From Tepidisphaera sp. (GTDB lineage: Bacteria > Planctomycetota > Phycisphaerae > Phycisphaerales > UBA1924): a stretch of 64,000 nucleotides of DNA. Position numbers and translations under genes: made by a program. Shown piece after piece: positions 1 through 8,062 of this stretch; position 1 is the first letter of the stretch; every line of letters starts with the position of its first letter. The notes beneath the pieces were generated by a model. The model was not told the origin of the DNA and made no database searches. It worked only from the letters and a program-made list of their open reading frames with translations. Location of the stretch: contig WGNV01000002.1 in NCBI GenBank assembly GCA_016124375.1, positions 372,001 to 436,000 on the forward strand. Reading direction: 5' to 3'.

Positions 1-563
1 AAGCTCGGCACGTCGTTGCCCACTTCGCGCTGGTTCACGATCGACTTCTTGTGATAGTGGTAGTACTCGATCGGGTCTTCCATCGTCACGATGTGCCGGT
101 CCATCGTGGTGTTGATGTAGTCGATCATGGTCGCCAGCGTCGTCGTCTTGCCCGAACCCGTCGGTCCGGTAACCAAGAACAAGCCACGGGGACGGCGGAT
201 CAGGTCTTTGCACACATCGGGCAGACCGATCTGCTCGAAGGTCAGGATTCGGCTCGGAATCTGGCGGCAGACGATGGCGAGATCGCCACGCTGGCGGAAG
301 ACCGACACACGGAAGCGGGCGGCGGTGCCGTAGGCGAAGCCGAAGTCGGTGCCGCCTTCTTCCTGCAGTTCCTGCTGGTTGCGTTCCGGGGTGATCGCCT
401 TCATGAGCGACACCATGTCGTCGGAGTCCAGGACCTTGGTCTGGAGGCTGCGGAGGCCGCCATGGAGGCGAAGGGTGGGCGGGCGGCCGACGGTGAGGTG
501 AAGGTCGCTGGCGCCGTTCTTCACCACCGTATCGAGCAAGCGGTCGATCTGCATCGTGGACAT
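1..563 (-). CDS. pilT: Type IV pilus retraction ATPase PilT (3' end outside window)
   Basis: Only the first 187 codons are present; the gene runs off the left edge. The N-terminal PAS-like domain (residues 1-100, with SDLHLTVGRPP) is followed by the RecA-like ATPase core: Walker A GPTGSGKT at residues 133-140 and the Asp box MEDPIEY around 161-167. PilT-family hexamers power pilus retraction at the cytoplasmic face of the inner membrane. The ATG at 563 is chosen because GGAGAG lies about 6 nt upstream; a second in-frame ATG is 3 codons downstream. It follows pilB by 88 nt on the same strand, so the two are probably cotranscribed. A PilU-type paralogue cannot be excluded from this half of the protein. 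Confidence 0.9.
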   Translation of the reverse strand, partial: MSTMQIDRLLDTVVKNGASDLHLTVGRPPTLRLHGGLRSLQTKVLDSDDMVSLMKAITPERNQQELQEEGGTDFGFAYGTAARFRVSVFRQRGDLAIVCRQIPSRILTFEQIGLPDVCKDLIRRPRGLFLVTGPTGSGKTTTLATMIDYINTTMDRHIVTMEDPIEYYHYHKKSIVNQREVGNDVPS

Positions 564-651
564 GAAGGCTCTCCGTCAGTGGCGGCGGGCTTGGTGCCGG
601 CCGCGTGGGGGGTTTGTCGTCCTGCGTGTCTCGGGGACTGTTTTGCGGGGC

Positions 652-2406
652 TTACTCCGAACTCTTGGTGGCGGTTTCGACGTCCACCTGGGTGCTGCTG
701 GCGATCTCGTTGGCGGTGGTGACGCCCCCGAGCACCTTGAGCTTTCCGTCCTGCACCAGGGTGCGCATGCCGCTGGCGATGGCCGCCTGCCGGATCTCGG
801 AGATCGGCGCGAGGTTGAAGGCCAGCTCGCGGATGCGGGTGTTCATGAGCATCATTTCGAAGATCGCCTTGCGACCCCGGAAACCGATGTTCAGGCAGTG
901 CCCGCAGCCGACCGGGCGCATCGCCTTGCCCAAGGCTTCTTCCTTGGTGATGCCGGTGAGCATGAGGTACTTGGGGTCCAGGTCCTGCTCTTCGGCGAGC
1001 TTCTTGCATTCCTTGCAGAGGACGCGGATGAGTCGCTGGGCCATGATGGCCTGGATGGAGCTGGCGACCAGGAAGGGCTTGACGCCGATGTCGATGAGGC
1101 GGGTGATGGCGCTGGGGGCGTCGTTGGTGTGCAGGGTGCTGAAGACGAGGTGGCCGGTGAGAGCCGCCTGCACGGCGATTTCGGCGACTTCCTTATCGCG
1201 GATTTCGCCCACCAGGATGATGTTGGGGGCCTGACGCAGCATCGAGCGGAGGATCGAGGTGAACGACAGGCCGATGTGCTCGCGCACCTGGCACTGGTTG
1301 ATTCCCTCGAAGTTGTATTCGACCGGGTCCTCGGCGGTGATGATCTTCTTGTCGGGGCGGTTCAGGACGTCCAGTGCTGAGTACAGCGTGGTGGTCTTGC
1401 CCGAGCCGGTGGGGCCCGTGACCAGGAAGATGCCGTTGGGTCGGCGGATGACCTTGTTGAAGATCGCCAGGTTGTCCTGCTCGAAGCCGAGATTCACCAG
1501 GCCGATGCGGACGCTGTCGGGGCGGAGCACACGCAGCACGATCGATTCGCCGTGGTATGTGGGACAGGCCGACACGCGGAAGTCGATGTTGACCTCATCC
1601 ACGAGCAGCTTGATGCGCCCGTCCTGCGGGACGCGCTTCTCGGCGATGTTCACGCCCGACATCAGCTTGAAGCGGCTGAGCACAGCGTTCTGCATGCGCT
1701 TGGGCAGGTTGTCGCGCTCGATGCACACGCCGTCGATCCGGTAGCGCAGGCGCACGCGGTCGGCCATGGGCTCGATGTGAATATCGCTGGCCCGGGATCG
1801 CACCGCCTCGGCGATGATGCGGTTGCAGAGCTTGACGATCGGGGCATCGTCGTCGGAGACGTCGATCGACTTATCCAGCGAGCGGTCGACCGATTTATCG
1901 ACGGACTTGTCGACCGACTTGTCGATCGACGAGGTGACCAGCGATTCGTTCTGGGCGAACTTGCGGGCGGTGCCCGCGGCGGCGGCTTCGAGGTATTTGC
2001 GAATCTGCCCGCGCGAGGCGAGCCGCTGATCGAGCTCGACGTTGAGCCGGAAGCGCAACATGTCGAACAGCTCGAGGTCCATGGGGTCGTGAATGACAAC
2101 CGACAGGCGGTTGCCGTTCTTGGCCATGGGGAGGATCTGGTGCTTCTTGACCAGATCATCGGGGATGAGCTTGAGGTCGATCTTGTCGGTCGCGCCGGGG
2201 GCGGAGAGGTCGACGTACTCCATGCCGTACTGGTTGGCCAGGGCCTTGGCGACCTGTTCTTCTTTGACGAAGCCGGCTTCGACCAGGATTTCGCCCAGGC
2301 GCTTGCCCGAGCCCTTGGACATGGCCACGGCCTTGTCCACCCTGTCCGGGGTCAGCATGCCCCAGCCGACGAGAATTTCACCGAGTTTCTTGCGGGATCG
2401 AGCCAT
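652..2406 (-). CDS. pilB: Type IV pilus / type II secretion assembly ATPase (PilB/GspE family)
   Basis: 584 aa. An N-terminal GspE-N (MshEN) domain spans about 1-145 (two LGEILV motifs). A low-complexity linker follows at 160-183, then the ATPase core with Walker A GPTGSGKTTT at 331-340, Asp box AEDPVEY near 359-365 and Walker B-like IILVGEIRD near 396-403. A tetracysteine zinc site C464/C467/C501/C504 is typical of the family. The enzyme would drive pilin polymerisation at the inner membrane. It lies directly upstream of pilT. The linker is six consecutive S-[IVL]-D-X tetrapeptides, which is odd (see findings). PilB is preferred over GspE because of the pilT neighbour, but the sequence alone does not separate them firmly. 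Confidence 0.9.
   Translation of the reverse strand: MARSRKKLGEILVGWGMLTPDRVDKAVAMSKGSGKRLGEILVEAGFVKEEQVAKALANQYGMEYVDLSAPGATDKIDLKLIPDDLVKKHQILPMAKNGNRLSVVIHDPMDLELFDMLRFRLNVELDQRLASRGQIRKYLEAAAAGTARKFAQNESLVTSSIDKSVDKSVDKSVDRSLDKSIDVSDDDAPIVKLCNRIIAEAVRSRASDIHIEPMADRVRLRYRIDGVCIERDNLPKRMQNAVLSRFKLMSGVNIAEKRVPQDGRIKLLVDEVNIDFRVSACPTYHGESIVLRVLRPDSVRIGLVNLGFEQDNLAIFNKVIRRPNGIFLVTGPTGSGKTTTLYSALDVLNRPDKKIITAEDPVEYNFEGINQCQVREHIGLSFTSILRSMLRQAPNIILVGEIRDKEVAEIAVQAALTGHLVFSTLHTNDAPSAITRLIDIGVKPFLVASSIQAIMAQRLIRVLCKECKKLAEEQDLDPKYLMLTGITKEEALGKAMRPVGCGHCLNIGFRGRKAIFEMMLMNTRIRELAFNLAPISEIRQAAIASGMRTLVQDGKLKVLGGVTTANEIASSTQVDVETATKSSE
1858..1929 (-). repeat. Tetrapeptide-coding tandem repeat in pilB linker
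   Basis: Six tandem 12-nt units encode S-[IVL]-D-[KRV] (residues 160-183 of the PilB-like ATPase), between the GspE-N domain and the ATPase core. Units differ at third positions and by conservative substitutions. Confidence 0.8.
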
Positions 2407-2692
2407 AATTCTCTTTCACAAGATCGCCTACCGAGCACAGACCGACGACAGCGGCACATCGGCGAAGGCCGTCGTACCCCTGTCCAGAGAAACCGCATCC
2501 AACTTCACGACCGACGGGGATGAAGCCCCGCCCACGCGAGTAGGCCGCCCGCGCGGCTCCCCGGACCGGCGTCGGAGGGGTATGGTACCCGAAACCCGAA
2601 CGATGGGTAGCCTTGGGGGAGAGAGAATCGCCCGTCCGGGGGTCTCTGGGCGGGGGTTGTCGGTGTCCAACCAGGTGGAAGGTGTTTTTTTC

Positions 2693-3367
2693 ATGACCGT
2701 CAGGCACATGCTCATCACCGCCGGCCCGACCCACGAGCCGATTGATTCGGTGCGGTTTTTGGGGAATCGCTCTTCGGGCCGCATGGGGTCGGCATTGGCG
2801 ACAGCCGCGGCTGAGCGAGGCTGGCGAGTCACGCTGCTCATGGGTCCGGCGGCGATCGTTCCCTCTCATACGAATGTCGAGGTGGTTCGGTTCCGTACAT
2901 GTGCCGACCTGCAGGGGTTGCTGAGAAAGCACGTGCCAGAGGCGAGCGTGCTGGTGATGGCCGCGGCTGTGGCGGACTACCGACCCAAGGTGGATCCCGC
3001 GTTCTTCGGTGGCAAGTTCAGGCGCAAGAGCGAAAAGCTGGTGCTGGAGCTCGAGCCGACGCCTGATCTGCTGGCGGAGGTCGCGGCGACCCGTCGTCCG
3101 GAGCAACTGATGGTCGGGTTTGCGCTGGAGCCCCGCGAGGAGCTGGAGGCCAGCGCCCGGGCCAAGTTGGAGCGTAAGAAGGTGGACATGGTGGTTGGTA
3201 ATCCGCTGGAAACCATGGACAGCGAGACGGTCGAGGCGATGGTGCTGTACAAGGACGGGCACATCGAGCGGCCAGAGGGGGTCATGCCCAAGGCCGCGTT
3301 TGCGCCCTGGCTGCTGCAGCGGATCGAGGGGCTGATGGGGGCACCTCGCATCGCGAGCCGCGGATAA
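2693..3367 (+). CDS. coaB: Phosphopantothenate-cysteine ligase (stand-alone CoaB domain)
   Basis: 224 aa matching only the C-terminal CoaB half of the usual CoaBC bifunctional protein: ITAGPTHEPID and the LGNRSSGRMG nucleotide loop near the N-terminus, MAAAVADYRP in the middle, and NPLETMDSE near the end. The enzyme joins cysteine to 4'-phosphopantothenate in coenzyme A synthesis in the cytoplasm. The frame is open much further upstream, but the ATG at 2693 is chosen because GGAAGG lies about 10 nt before it and the family's N-terminus begins at MLITAGPT. No CoaC flavoprotein decarboxylase domain is fused or adjacent, so it should be encoded elsewhere. panB of the same pathway lies at 15048-15923. 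Confidence 0.85.
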   Translation: MTVRHMLITAGPTHEPIDSVRFLGNRSSGRMGSALATAAAERGWRVTLLMGPAAIVPSHTNVEVVRFRTCADLQGLLRKHVPEASVLVMAAAVADYRPKVDPAFFGGKFRRKSEKLVLELEPTPDLLAEVAATRRPEQLMVGFALEPREELEASARAKLERKKVDMVVGNPLETMDSETVEAMVLYKDGHIERPEGVMPKAAFAPWLLQRIEGLMGAPRIASRG

Positions 3368-3377
3368 GGGGCGGACG

Positions 3378-3406
3378 CCCGGCAGCAGGGCAAAAGTCCC
3401 GCCGGG
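3378..3406 (+). terminator. Possible terminator hairpin after coaB
   Basis: The arms CCCGGC (3378-3383) and GCCGGG (3401-3406) pair around an inner GGG/CCC stem, 11 nt after the coaB stop. There is no clear T-tract, so it may be only a hairpin. Confidence 0.3.
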
Positions 3407-3510
3407 GTTATCACACCCTGGCGTCACGCCGGCTACTGGGGGCACATCCAAACTCCGGGGGTTCCGAAGGCGTAAAGTAGAGTGCAAGGAAGCAAGCAAG
3501 GAGACCACGC

Positions 3511-3870
3511 ATGAACACTGACACGGCTCCCGCCACCGGCGGCGTGATTTTGTCCGAGACCGCGGCCAAGGAAATCCAGAAGATCATCAAGGAGCAGGAG
3601 CTCGACGCTGAAAAGGTCCGCCTGCGGGTGGGCGTGAAGGGCGGCGGGTGCTCCGGCTTTTCGTACCTGCTCGATCTGACCGAGACGCAGAAGGACACCG
3701 ACGAGGTGTTCGAGCGCCACGGGATCAAGATCATCTGCGACCCCAAGAGCCTGCTGTACCTGGATGGCGTCACCATCGATTTCAAGGATGAGTTGATGCA
3801 GCGCGGGTTTGTGTTCAACAACCCCAATGCAACGTCGTCGTGCGGTTGCGGCAGCAGCTTCAGCGTGTGA
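3511..3870 (+). CDS. A-type iron-sulfur carrier (IscA/ErpA/SufA family)
   Basis: 119 aa, normal length for the HesB/IscA family. The three cluster-binding cysteines are present: C47 in GGGCSGF, and C111 and C113 in the C-terminal CGCG motif. Proteins of this family carry Fe-S clusters to apo-targets in the cytoplasm. The start is well supported, with AAGGAGA 6 nt before the ATG. No other suf/isc gene is adjacent, so it looks like a stand-alone carrier and IscA, ErpA and SufA cannot be told apart. Confidence 0.88.
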   Translation: MNTDTAPATGGVILSETAAKEIQKIIKEQELDAEKVRLRVGVKGGGCSGFSYLLDLTETQKDTDEVFERHGIKIICDPKSLLYLDGVTIDFKDELMQRGFVFNNPNATSSCGCGSSFSV

Positions 3871-3876
3871 GATAAA

Positions 3877-3904
3877 GGCACTGGGGACCAGGCACTGGGC
3901 ACCA
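3877..3904 (+). repeat. Two tandem 14-nt units
   Basis: GGCACTGGGGACCA is followed directly by GGCACTGGGCACCA, one difference in 14, just after the Fe-S carrier stop codon. Confidence 0.7.
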
Positions 3905-3990
3905 GGGTCTGAGCTTCGTACCCGCTGGTGGCTGGCTGGGGCTTCAACGGGTTCCGACTCAGGATTGCCGGATCGGGAACGCTGGCGCCC

Positions 3991-4017
3991 TTGAGGTTGG
4001 GATGCCGCGCGTATAAC
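3991..4017 (+). promoter_or_regulatory. Candidate sigma-70 promoter for ACT-domain gene
   Basis: TTGAGG (3991-3996) and TATAAC (4012-4017) with a short 15-nt spacer, 85 nt before the ATG at 4103. The -10 and its flank (TATAACCTT) recur before the UVR-motif gene at 9329. Confidence 0.35.
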
Positions 4018-4102
4018 CTTTCCCGGACCCGCTGGGGGCGGGCCTTTGGAGGCGTAGGCTCGTTCGAGTGCCGCGCCGGGTTTGTCAGGCAGGATTGCCG
4101 AT

Positions 4103-4585
4103 ATGAGCCAGGCGCCGACACCGACCGAGACCGCCCGTGGCTACTCGCCGCCAAGCGTCACGCAGTTCAGCGTCTTTCTCACCAACAAGGTCGGCAAGCT
4201 CTTCGACCTCGTCGAGGCGTTCGAAGGGGCGACGTGCAGCATTTGTGCGCTCTCGGTGCACGAGGCGAGCGATCACGCGGTGGTGCGGATCATCACCAAC
4301 AACGCGCGGGCCGCGGCTGAGATATTGACCCGCGAGAAGCTGCCGTTCAGCAGTCGCGATGTGCTGGTGGTGGAGTTGTCGGGCAACCACTCGCTGTCGA
4401 GCATGTGCCTGTGCCTGCTGTCGGCGGAACTGTCGATCCACTTTGCGTATCCGCTGATGCTGCCCCAGACCAACAACCCGACCATCGCCTTGGCGGTGGA
4501 CGACCTGACGCTGGCGGGGCAGATCCTGAGGCGGAAAGAGTTCCGCCTGCTGGGCGAGGCCGAGTTGCCCGGCAACAAGCACTGA
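4103..4585 (+). CDS. ACT-domain protein
   Basis: 160 aa. From about residue 17 it reads as a double ACT-like small-molecule binding fold: FSVFLTNKVGKLFDLVEAFEG, then VVRIITNNARAAAEILTREKLPF, then a second half ending in AVDDLTLAGQILRRKEFRLLGEAEL. ACT domains usually bind amino acids and regulate metabolism. No catalytic domain is attached, so it is probably a free regulatory subunit whose ligand and partner are unknown. The ATG at 4103 is preferred to an upstream in-frame TTG at 4082. Confidence 0.7.
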   Translation: MSQAPTPTETARGYSPPSVTQFSVFLTNKVGKLFDLVEAFEGATCSICALSVHEASDHAVVRIITNNARAAAEILTREKLPFSSRDVLVVELSGNHSLSSMCLCLLSAELSIHFAYPLMLPQTNNPTIALAVDDLTLAGQILRRKEFRLLGEAELPGNKH

Positions 4586-4607
4586 GCGGGATGGGTCGCG
4601 GCGAAGG

Positions 4608-5162
4608 CTACACCGGAATCGGGTCGGCCCCGGGCTTGAACGTTCGCACGTTCAGGCTCAGGCGCTGGTTGGCTATGGTGAGTTCGCTGGTGTCGTTGAA
4701 GAGGCCGAACGATTCGACGCGTTCCAGGTACTCAAAGCCCGCGGAGCCGAGGAAGTTGGCGAGGATGTCGAGGCTGTAGCCGACCTTGTGGTAGTCCCAC
4801 GGGTCGGTCTGGCCGCCGTAGATCATCCGCATGACGTAAAAGCGCTGGCCCGAATCAAGGGCGGGGTCGAGAAACAGGCGGGCGAGGGCCTCCAGGTCGG
4901 GCACGGCGATGAGGAACGCGCCGCCCGGCTTGAGCACGCGATGGGCCTCCTTGAAGGCCTTGAGCACCTCGGTCATGTAGTCGAGGTGTTCGTAGATGTG
5001 CGAGCCGTAGATCGCGTCGGCGCTGTTGGCGGGGAAGGCGGAGAGGTCGGTGGCCGAACCGATGTAGTCGACGCCCGGGAGCTGCTTGATGTTGACGATC
5101 TTCCACCCGGGCTTGATGGTCTCGCCCCCGATGTGCAGGCGGAGGGGTTGGGGGTGACTCAT
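4608..5162 (-). CDS. SAM-dependent methyltransferase (type 11)
   Basis: 184 aa. The pattern fits a class I methyltransferase: LHIGGETIKPGW with a shortened motif I, ATDLSAFPANSADAIYGSHIYEHL (motif II region), and RVLKPGGAFLIAVPDLEAL (motif III). The glycine-rich SAM loop is atypical (IGGETIKPG), as in methyltransferases of sugar or lipid metabolism whose names begin with a LHIGG or LNLGSG motif. The substrate is unknown. A GGAG lies about 9 nt before the ATG. It converges on the ACT gene (22-nt gap). Confidence 0.75.
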   Translation of the reverse strand: MSHPQPLRLHIGGETIKPGWKIVNIKQLPGVDYIGSATDLSAFPANSADAIYGSHIYEHLDYMTEVLKAFKEAHRVLKPGGAFLIAVPDLEALARLFLDPALDSGQRFYVMRMIYGGQTDPWDYHKVGYSLDILANFLGSAGFEYLERVESFGLFNDTSELTIANQRLSLNVRTFKPGADPIPV

Positions 5163-5234
5163 GGCCGGGCTCCGGATGAGAAGAGGCCCTCTCTTACGGT
5201 CGGGCGAGTGACCGGCCGCGGGTGGCCGATGGCC

Positions 5235-6212
5235 TTAGTGAACGCCCTGAGCCGCCAGCCAGCGTTCGGCGTCGAGGGCCGCCTGGCACCCCATGCCGGC
5301 GGCGGTGATCGCCTGGCGATACTCAGCATCGGCCACATCGCCCGCGGCGAAGACGCCCGGGATGTTGGTCGTGCTCTTACGGCACTTGAGGGCGACGTAG
5401 CCGGTGTCGAGCAGTTCGATGCCGCTGTCTTTCAGGAACTTGGTGGCCGGGGTATGGCCGATGGCGATGAAGAGCCCGGTGACGGCGAGGTTGCTGCGGG
5501 CCTTGGTGATGGTGTCTTCCAGCACCACGCCCTCGCATTTTTCGCCCCCCAGGACATCGACCACGGTCTTGTTCCAGTGGACCTTCACGTTGGGGCGCGA
5601 CAGCAGACGTTCCTGCATGATCTTGCTGGCGCGGAAGCTGTCGCGCCGGTGGATCATGTGGACGGTGCCGGCGAACTTGGTGAGGTACGCGGCTTCTTCC
5701 ATCGCGGTATCGCCACCCCCCACCACCGCGACCTCAGCCCCGCGGAACATGGGCAGGGCCCCATCGCACACGGCGCAGGCGGAGACGCCCCCGCCGCTGC
5801 TGGCGAGGCGCATTTCGTTGGGCAGGCCCAGCCAGTTGGCGACGGCGCCGGTAGCGATGATGACGCTGTGGGCGCGGATGGTCGGGCCTTCGCCCGGGTG
5901 GAGCGTGAAGGGCGTGGTGGAGAAATCGCAGCGGACGATGTCGTCCTCGATGACGCGGGTCTTGAAGCGTTCGGCCTGCGACCGGAAGAGGGCCATCATC
6001 TCGGGGCCTTGGACGCCGTGGGGGAAGCCGGGGAAGTTCTCGACCTCGGTGGTGAGCATGAGCTGGCCCCCGGGCAGCACGGGGCCGGGGTCTTGCTTGG
6101 GCACACCCACGTAGACGACGGGGTCGAGGTTGGCCCGGGCGGCGTAGATAGCCGCGGTCCAGCCGGCGGGGCCCGAGCCGATGATCACGACCTTGTTGAC
6201 GCCCTTGTCCAT
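5235..6212 (-). CDS. trxB: Thioredoxin-disulfide reductase
   Basis: 325 aa, normal for low-molecular-weight TrxB. The FAD-binding Rossmann motif IIGSGPAG is at residues 10-17, the redox-active CAVC at C146-C149, the NADPH motif VVGGGDTAMEEA after it, and the C-terminal FAD motif GVFAAGDVAD. The enzyme passes electrons from NADPH to thioredoxin in the cytoplasm. It lies between a methyltransferase and a secreted protein, with no thioredoxin gene in the window. Confidence 0.93.
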   Translation of the reverse strand: MDKGVNKVVIIGSGPAGWTAAIYAARANLDPVVYVGVPKQDPGPVLPGGQLMLTTEVENFPGFPHGVQGPEMMALFRSQAERFKTRVIEDDIVRCDFSTTPFTLHPGEGPTIRAHSVIIATGAVANWLGLPNEMRLASSGGGVSACAVCDGALPMFRGAEVAVVGGGDTAMEEAAYLTKFAGTVHMIHRRDSFRASKIMQERLLSRPNVKVHWNKTVVDVLGGEKCEGVVLEDTITKARSNLAVTGLFIAIGHTPATKFLKDSGIELLDTGYVALKCRKSTTNIPGVFAAGDVADAEYRQAITAAGMGCQAALDAERWLAAQGVH

Positions 6213-6312
6213 CAGCGCGAATGCCTCCCCAGGTGTTTGCGACCTCTCGCGTTACTCAAGCTTAGATGCGTCGCGGGGCATCCCGTCACCGGCTGATGCC
6301 CTGCGACGGGTG

Positions 6313-7917
6313 TCACTTCAGTTGTCCCTGATCGAGCAGGTGCTGACGGTAGAGGCTGATCATCGGGGGCCAGAGCAGGTAGTCAGCCCCGTCGGCCTTG
6401 GCGGCGGTGTTCTGGGCACGCCTGGCGAAATCCTTCTGGTTGTTGGAGCCCCATGAGTAGAGAATGAACGTCTCGTCGCGGAATGTACGGGCGAAGGCGT
6501 TGCGGGCGTCTGCAGGCACGATATCGATCCGCGCCGGCTCGCCCTGGCCATCGGCACCCTTCTGGGTGTCGCGGACGGGCACGAAGTACTCCAGGGGCGG
6601 GCGGGCGCCGCGGGCGCGATTCGGATTGAACGGATCAGCGTCGAGGTACTCCATCCAGCGCGGGCGGATCGCCTGGATCTGCGGCGCGAAGTTCTTGTAT
6701 GCGAGCTTGTAGCCGATCAGCGACAGCGCCTCGCGCGTGCCCGCGGCCTCGACTCGCATGATCTGGCGGGCGTCGAACAGCTCCGACTCATTCCAGACGC
6801 AGGCGTTGACCGCGGCCATCGTGGATCGCTCGCTGCCGAACTGCGAATAGACCGTCGGCAGCTGGTTGCGGGGTTCGAGGGGGTCGATGATCCAGCGGCT
6901 GGACCAGTCGTCGTAAAAGCCTTCGAGCTTGGCCTTGTTGTCGGCGGCCGAGGCCTGAGAGCCAGCGACGGATTTCCAGCGGGCGGCCTCGGAGAAGAGG
7001 CGAAGCGGATGGTCGGTCGCGCCCAGGCGCGCGAGGGTGGAGGCGAAGATGCGCTCGTCGGGCTTGCCCTGACGATCAAAGACGCGGGCGATGATCTGCT
7101 CGCCCGCGATACGGTCCGCCTGGGGGAAGCCGATGCGGGAGATATCGAGGAAGCCGGTGCGTTCGTCGAGGCGCTTGACTTCTTCGATGATGGCGTCGTT
7201 GGAGAGGCCTCCGTCGGTCGCGAGCGAGGCGACATAGGCGACATCGCGAGCTCGCTCGAGAAGCTGGGAGGCGTGCTCCATGCCCCACAGAGATTCCTTG
7301 GCGAACTGCCGGTCGCACATCTGCCGCGCGAAGAAGACGGCGTGGATGAGAAGATCGATGGCGTCGTTGGGCTTGCCCTGGGCGGCCAGACGCGTCGCCT
7401 CCACGTTCACCAGCCACATCATCCGATCGAGGGCGGGGATGTACAGGAACTGGGCAGCGGCGAGCGTGGCGGGGTCGCCCAGCTCGGTGTACAGCTTCGC
7501 TCGAACCAGTTCGGGCGGGATGTCGTCGGCCCCGTAGGGCTGGCCGAAGGCGAAGGCGTCGTGCCAGTCGCCGTCCTTGGTGACGGCCTGGAGAGCCTTG
7601 ATCACAGCCTGCTGGTTGGGAGCGCTGGCCCAGTCGGCGAGTTCTTTGAATGTGGCGCTGGAGGCGGGCGTGATGGCGGCGGTCTCGAGCGTCGCCAGGG
7701 CCCGCGGGGGAGTGTCCATCTTGGCCAACGCGGGCAGCAGCACCAGGTCCGACCGGTGATTGGGCGCGATGTCGGCGTAGAGCCGATTGGCGCGGGAAAT
7801 GAAGTCATCGGCCTTGGATGGGCGCGCGGGAGCCTCCAGGGCCTCGCAGCGGGGCGCGATGAGGGGACAGAAACACCACAGGCCGAGCACGGCCGCCAGG
7901 GGTCGTAGAAATGCCAT
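6313..7917 (-). CDS. Secreted protein of unknown function
   Basis: 534 aa. The start at 7917 gives a credible signal peptide (MAFLRPLAAVLGLWCF, cleavage near APRCEA). An upstream extension to 8175 would overlap the sigma factor gene and is rejected. The mature part is mostly helical, with many Ala/Leu-rich stretches and phrases such as LLIHAVFFARQMCDRQFAKESLWGM, and no catalytic motif I recognise. It is probably periplasmic. It follows the sigma factor's terminator, so it should have its own promoter. Confidence 0.6.
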   Translation of the reverse strand: MAFLRPLAAVLGLWCFCPLIAPRCEALEAPARPSKADDFISRANRLYADIAPNHRSDLVLLPALAKMDTPPRALATLETAAITPASSATFKELADWASAPNQQAVIKALQAVTKDGDWHDAFAFGQPYGADDIPPELVRAKLYTELGDPATLAAAQFLYIPALDRMMWLVNVEATRLAAQGKPNDAIDLLIHAVFFARQMCDRQFAKESLWGMEHASQLLERARDVAYVASLATDGGLSNDAIIEEVKRLDERTGFLDISRIGFPQADRIAGEQIIARVFDRQGKPDERIFASTLARLGATDHPLRLFSEAARWKSVAGSQASAADNKAKLEGFYDDWSSRWIIDPLEPRNQLPTVYSQFGSERSTMAAVNACVWNESELFDARQIMRVEAAGTREALSLIGYKLAYKNFAPQIQAIRPRWMEYLDADPFNPNRARGARPPLEYFVPVRDTQKGADGQGEPARIDIVPADARNAFARTFRDETFILYSWGSNNQKDFARRAQNTAAKADGADYLLWPPMISLYRQHLLDQGQLK

Positions 7918-7982
7918 GGGCCGATGGTAGCCGATGCGGCCCTCGCCTGCCCGAGTGACCAGGCGGCGAAGGGCGCAAAAGA

Positions 7983-8013
7983 CAAGGGCCGCCGGAGATT
8001 CCGACGGCCCTTG
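7983..8013 (-). terminator. Rho-independent terminator of the sigma factor gene
   Basis: CAAGGGCCGCCG and CGACGGCCCTTG form a 12-bp stem with one G-T wobble. On the minus strand it is followed by TCTTTT, and it sits 50 nt past the sigma factor stop. Confidence 0.75.
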
Positions 8014-8062
8014 CAAGAGAGCGCACACATGCCGGGGCGCTGGCCCCGGAGGAAAGGAAGGA

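Noticed and set aside
146-149. CAVC instead of CATC redox motif in TrxB (residue numbers; gene at 5235-6212)
   Set aside because: CAVC is a common variant of the thioredoxin reductase active site, so it is not a notable anomaly.
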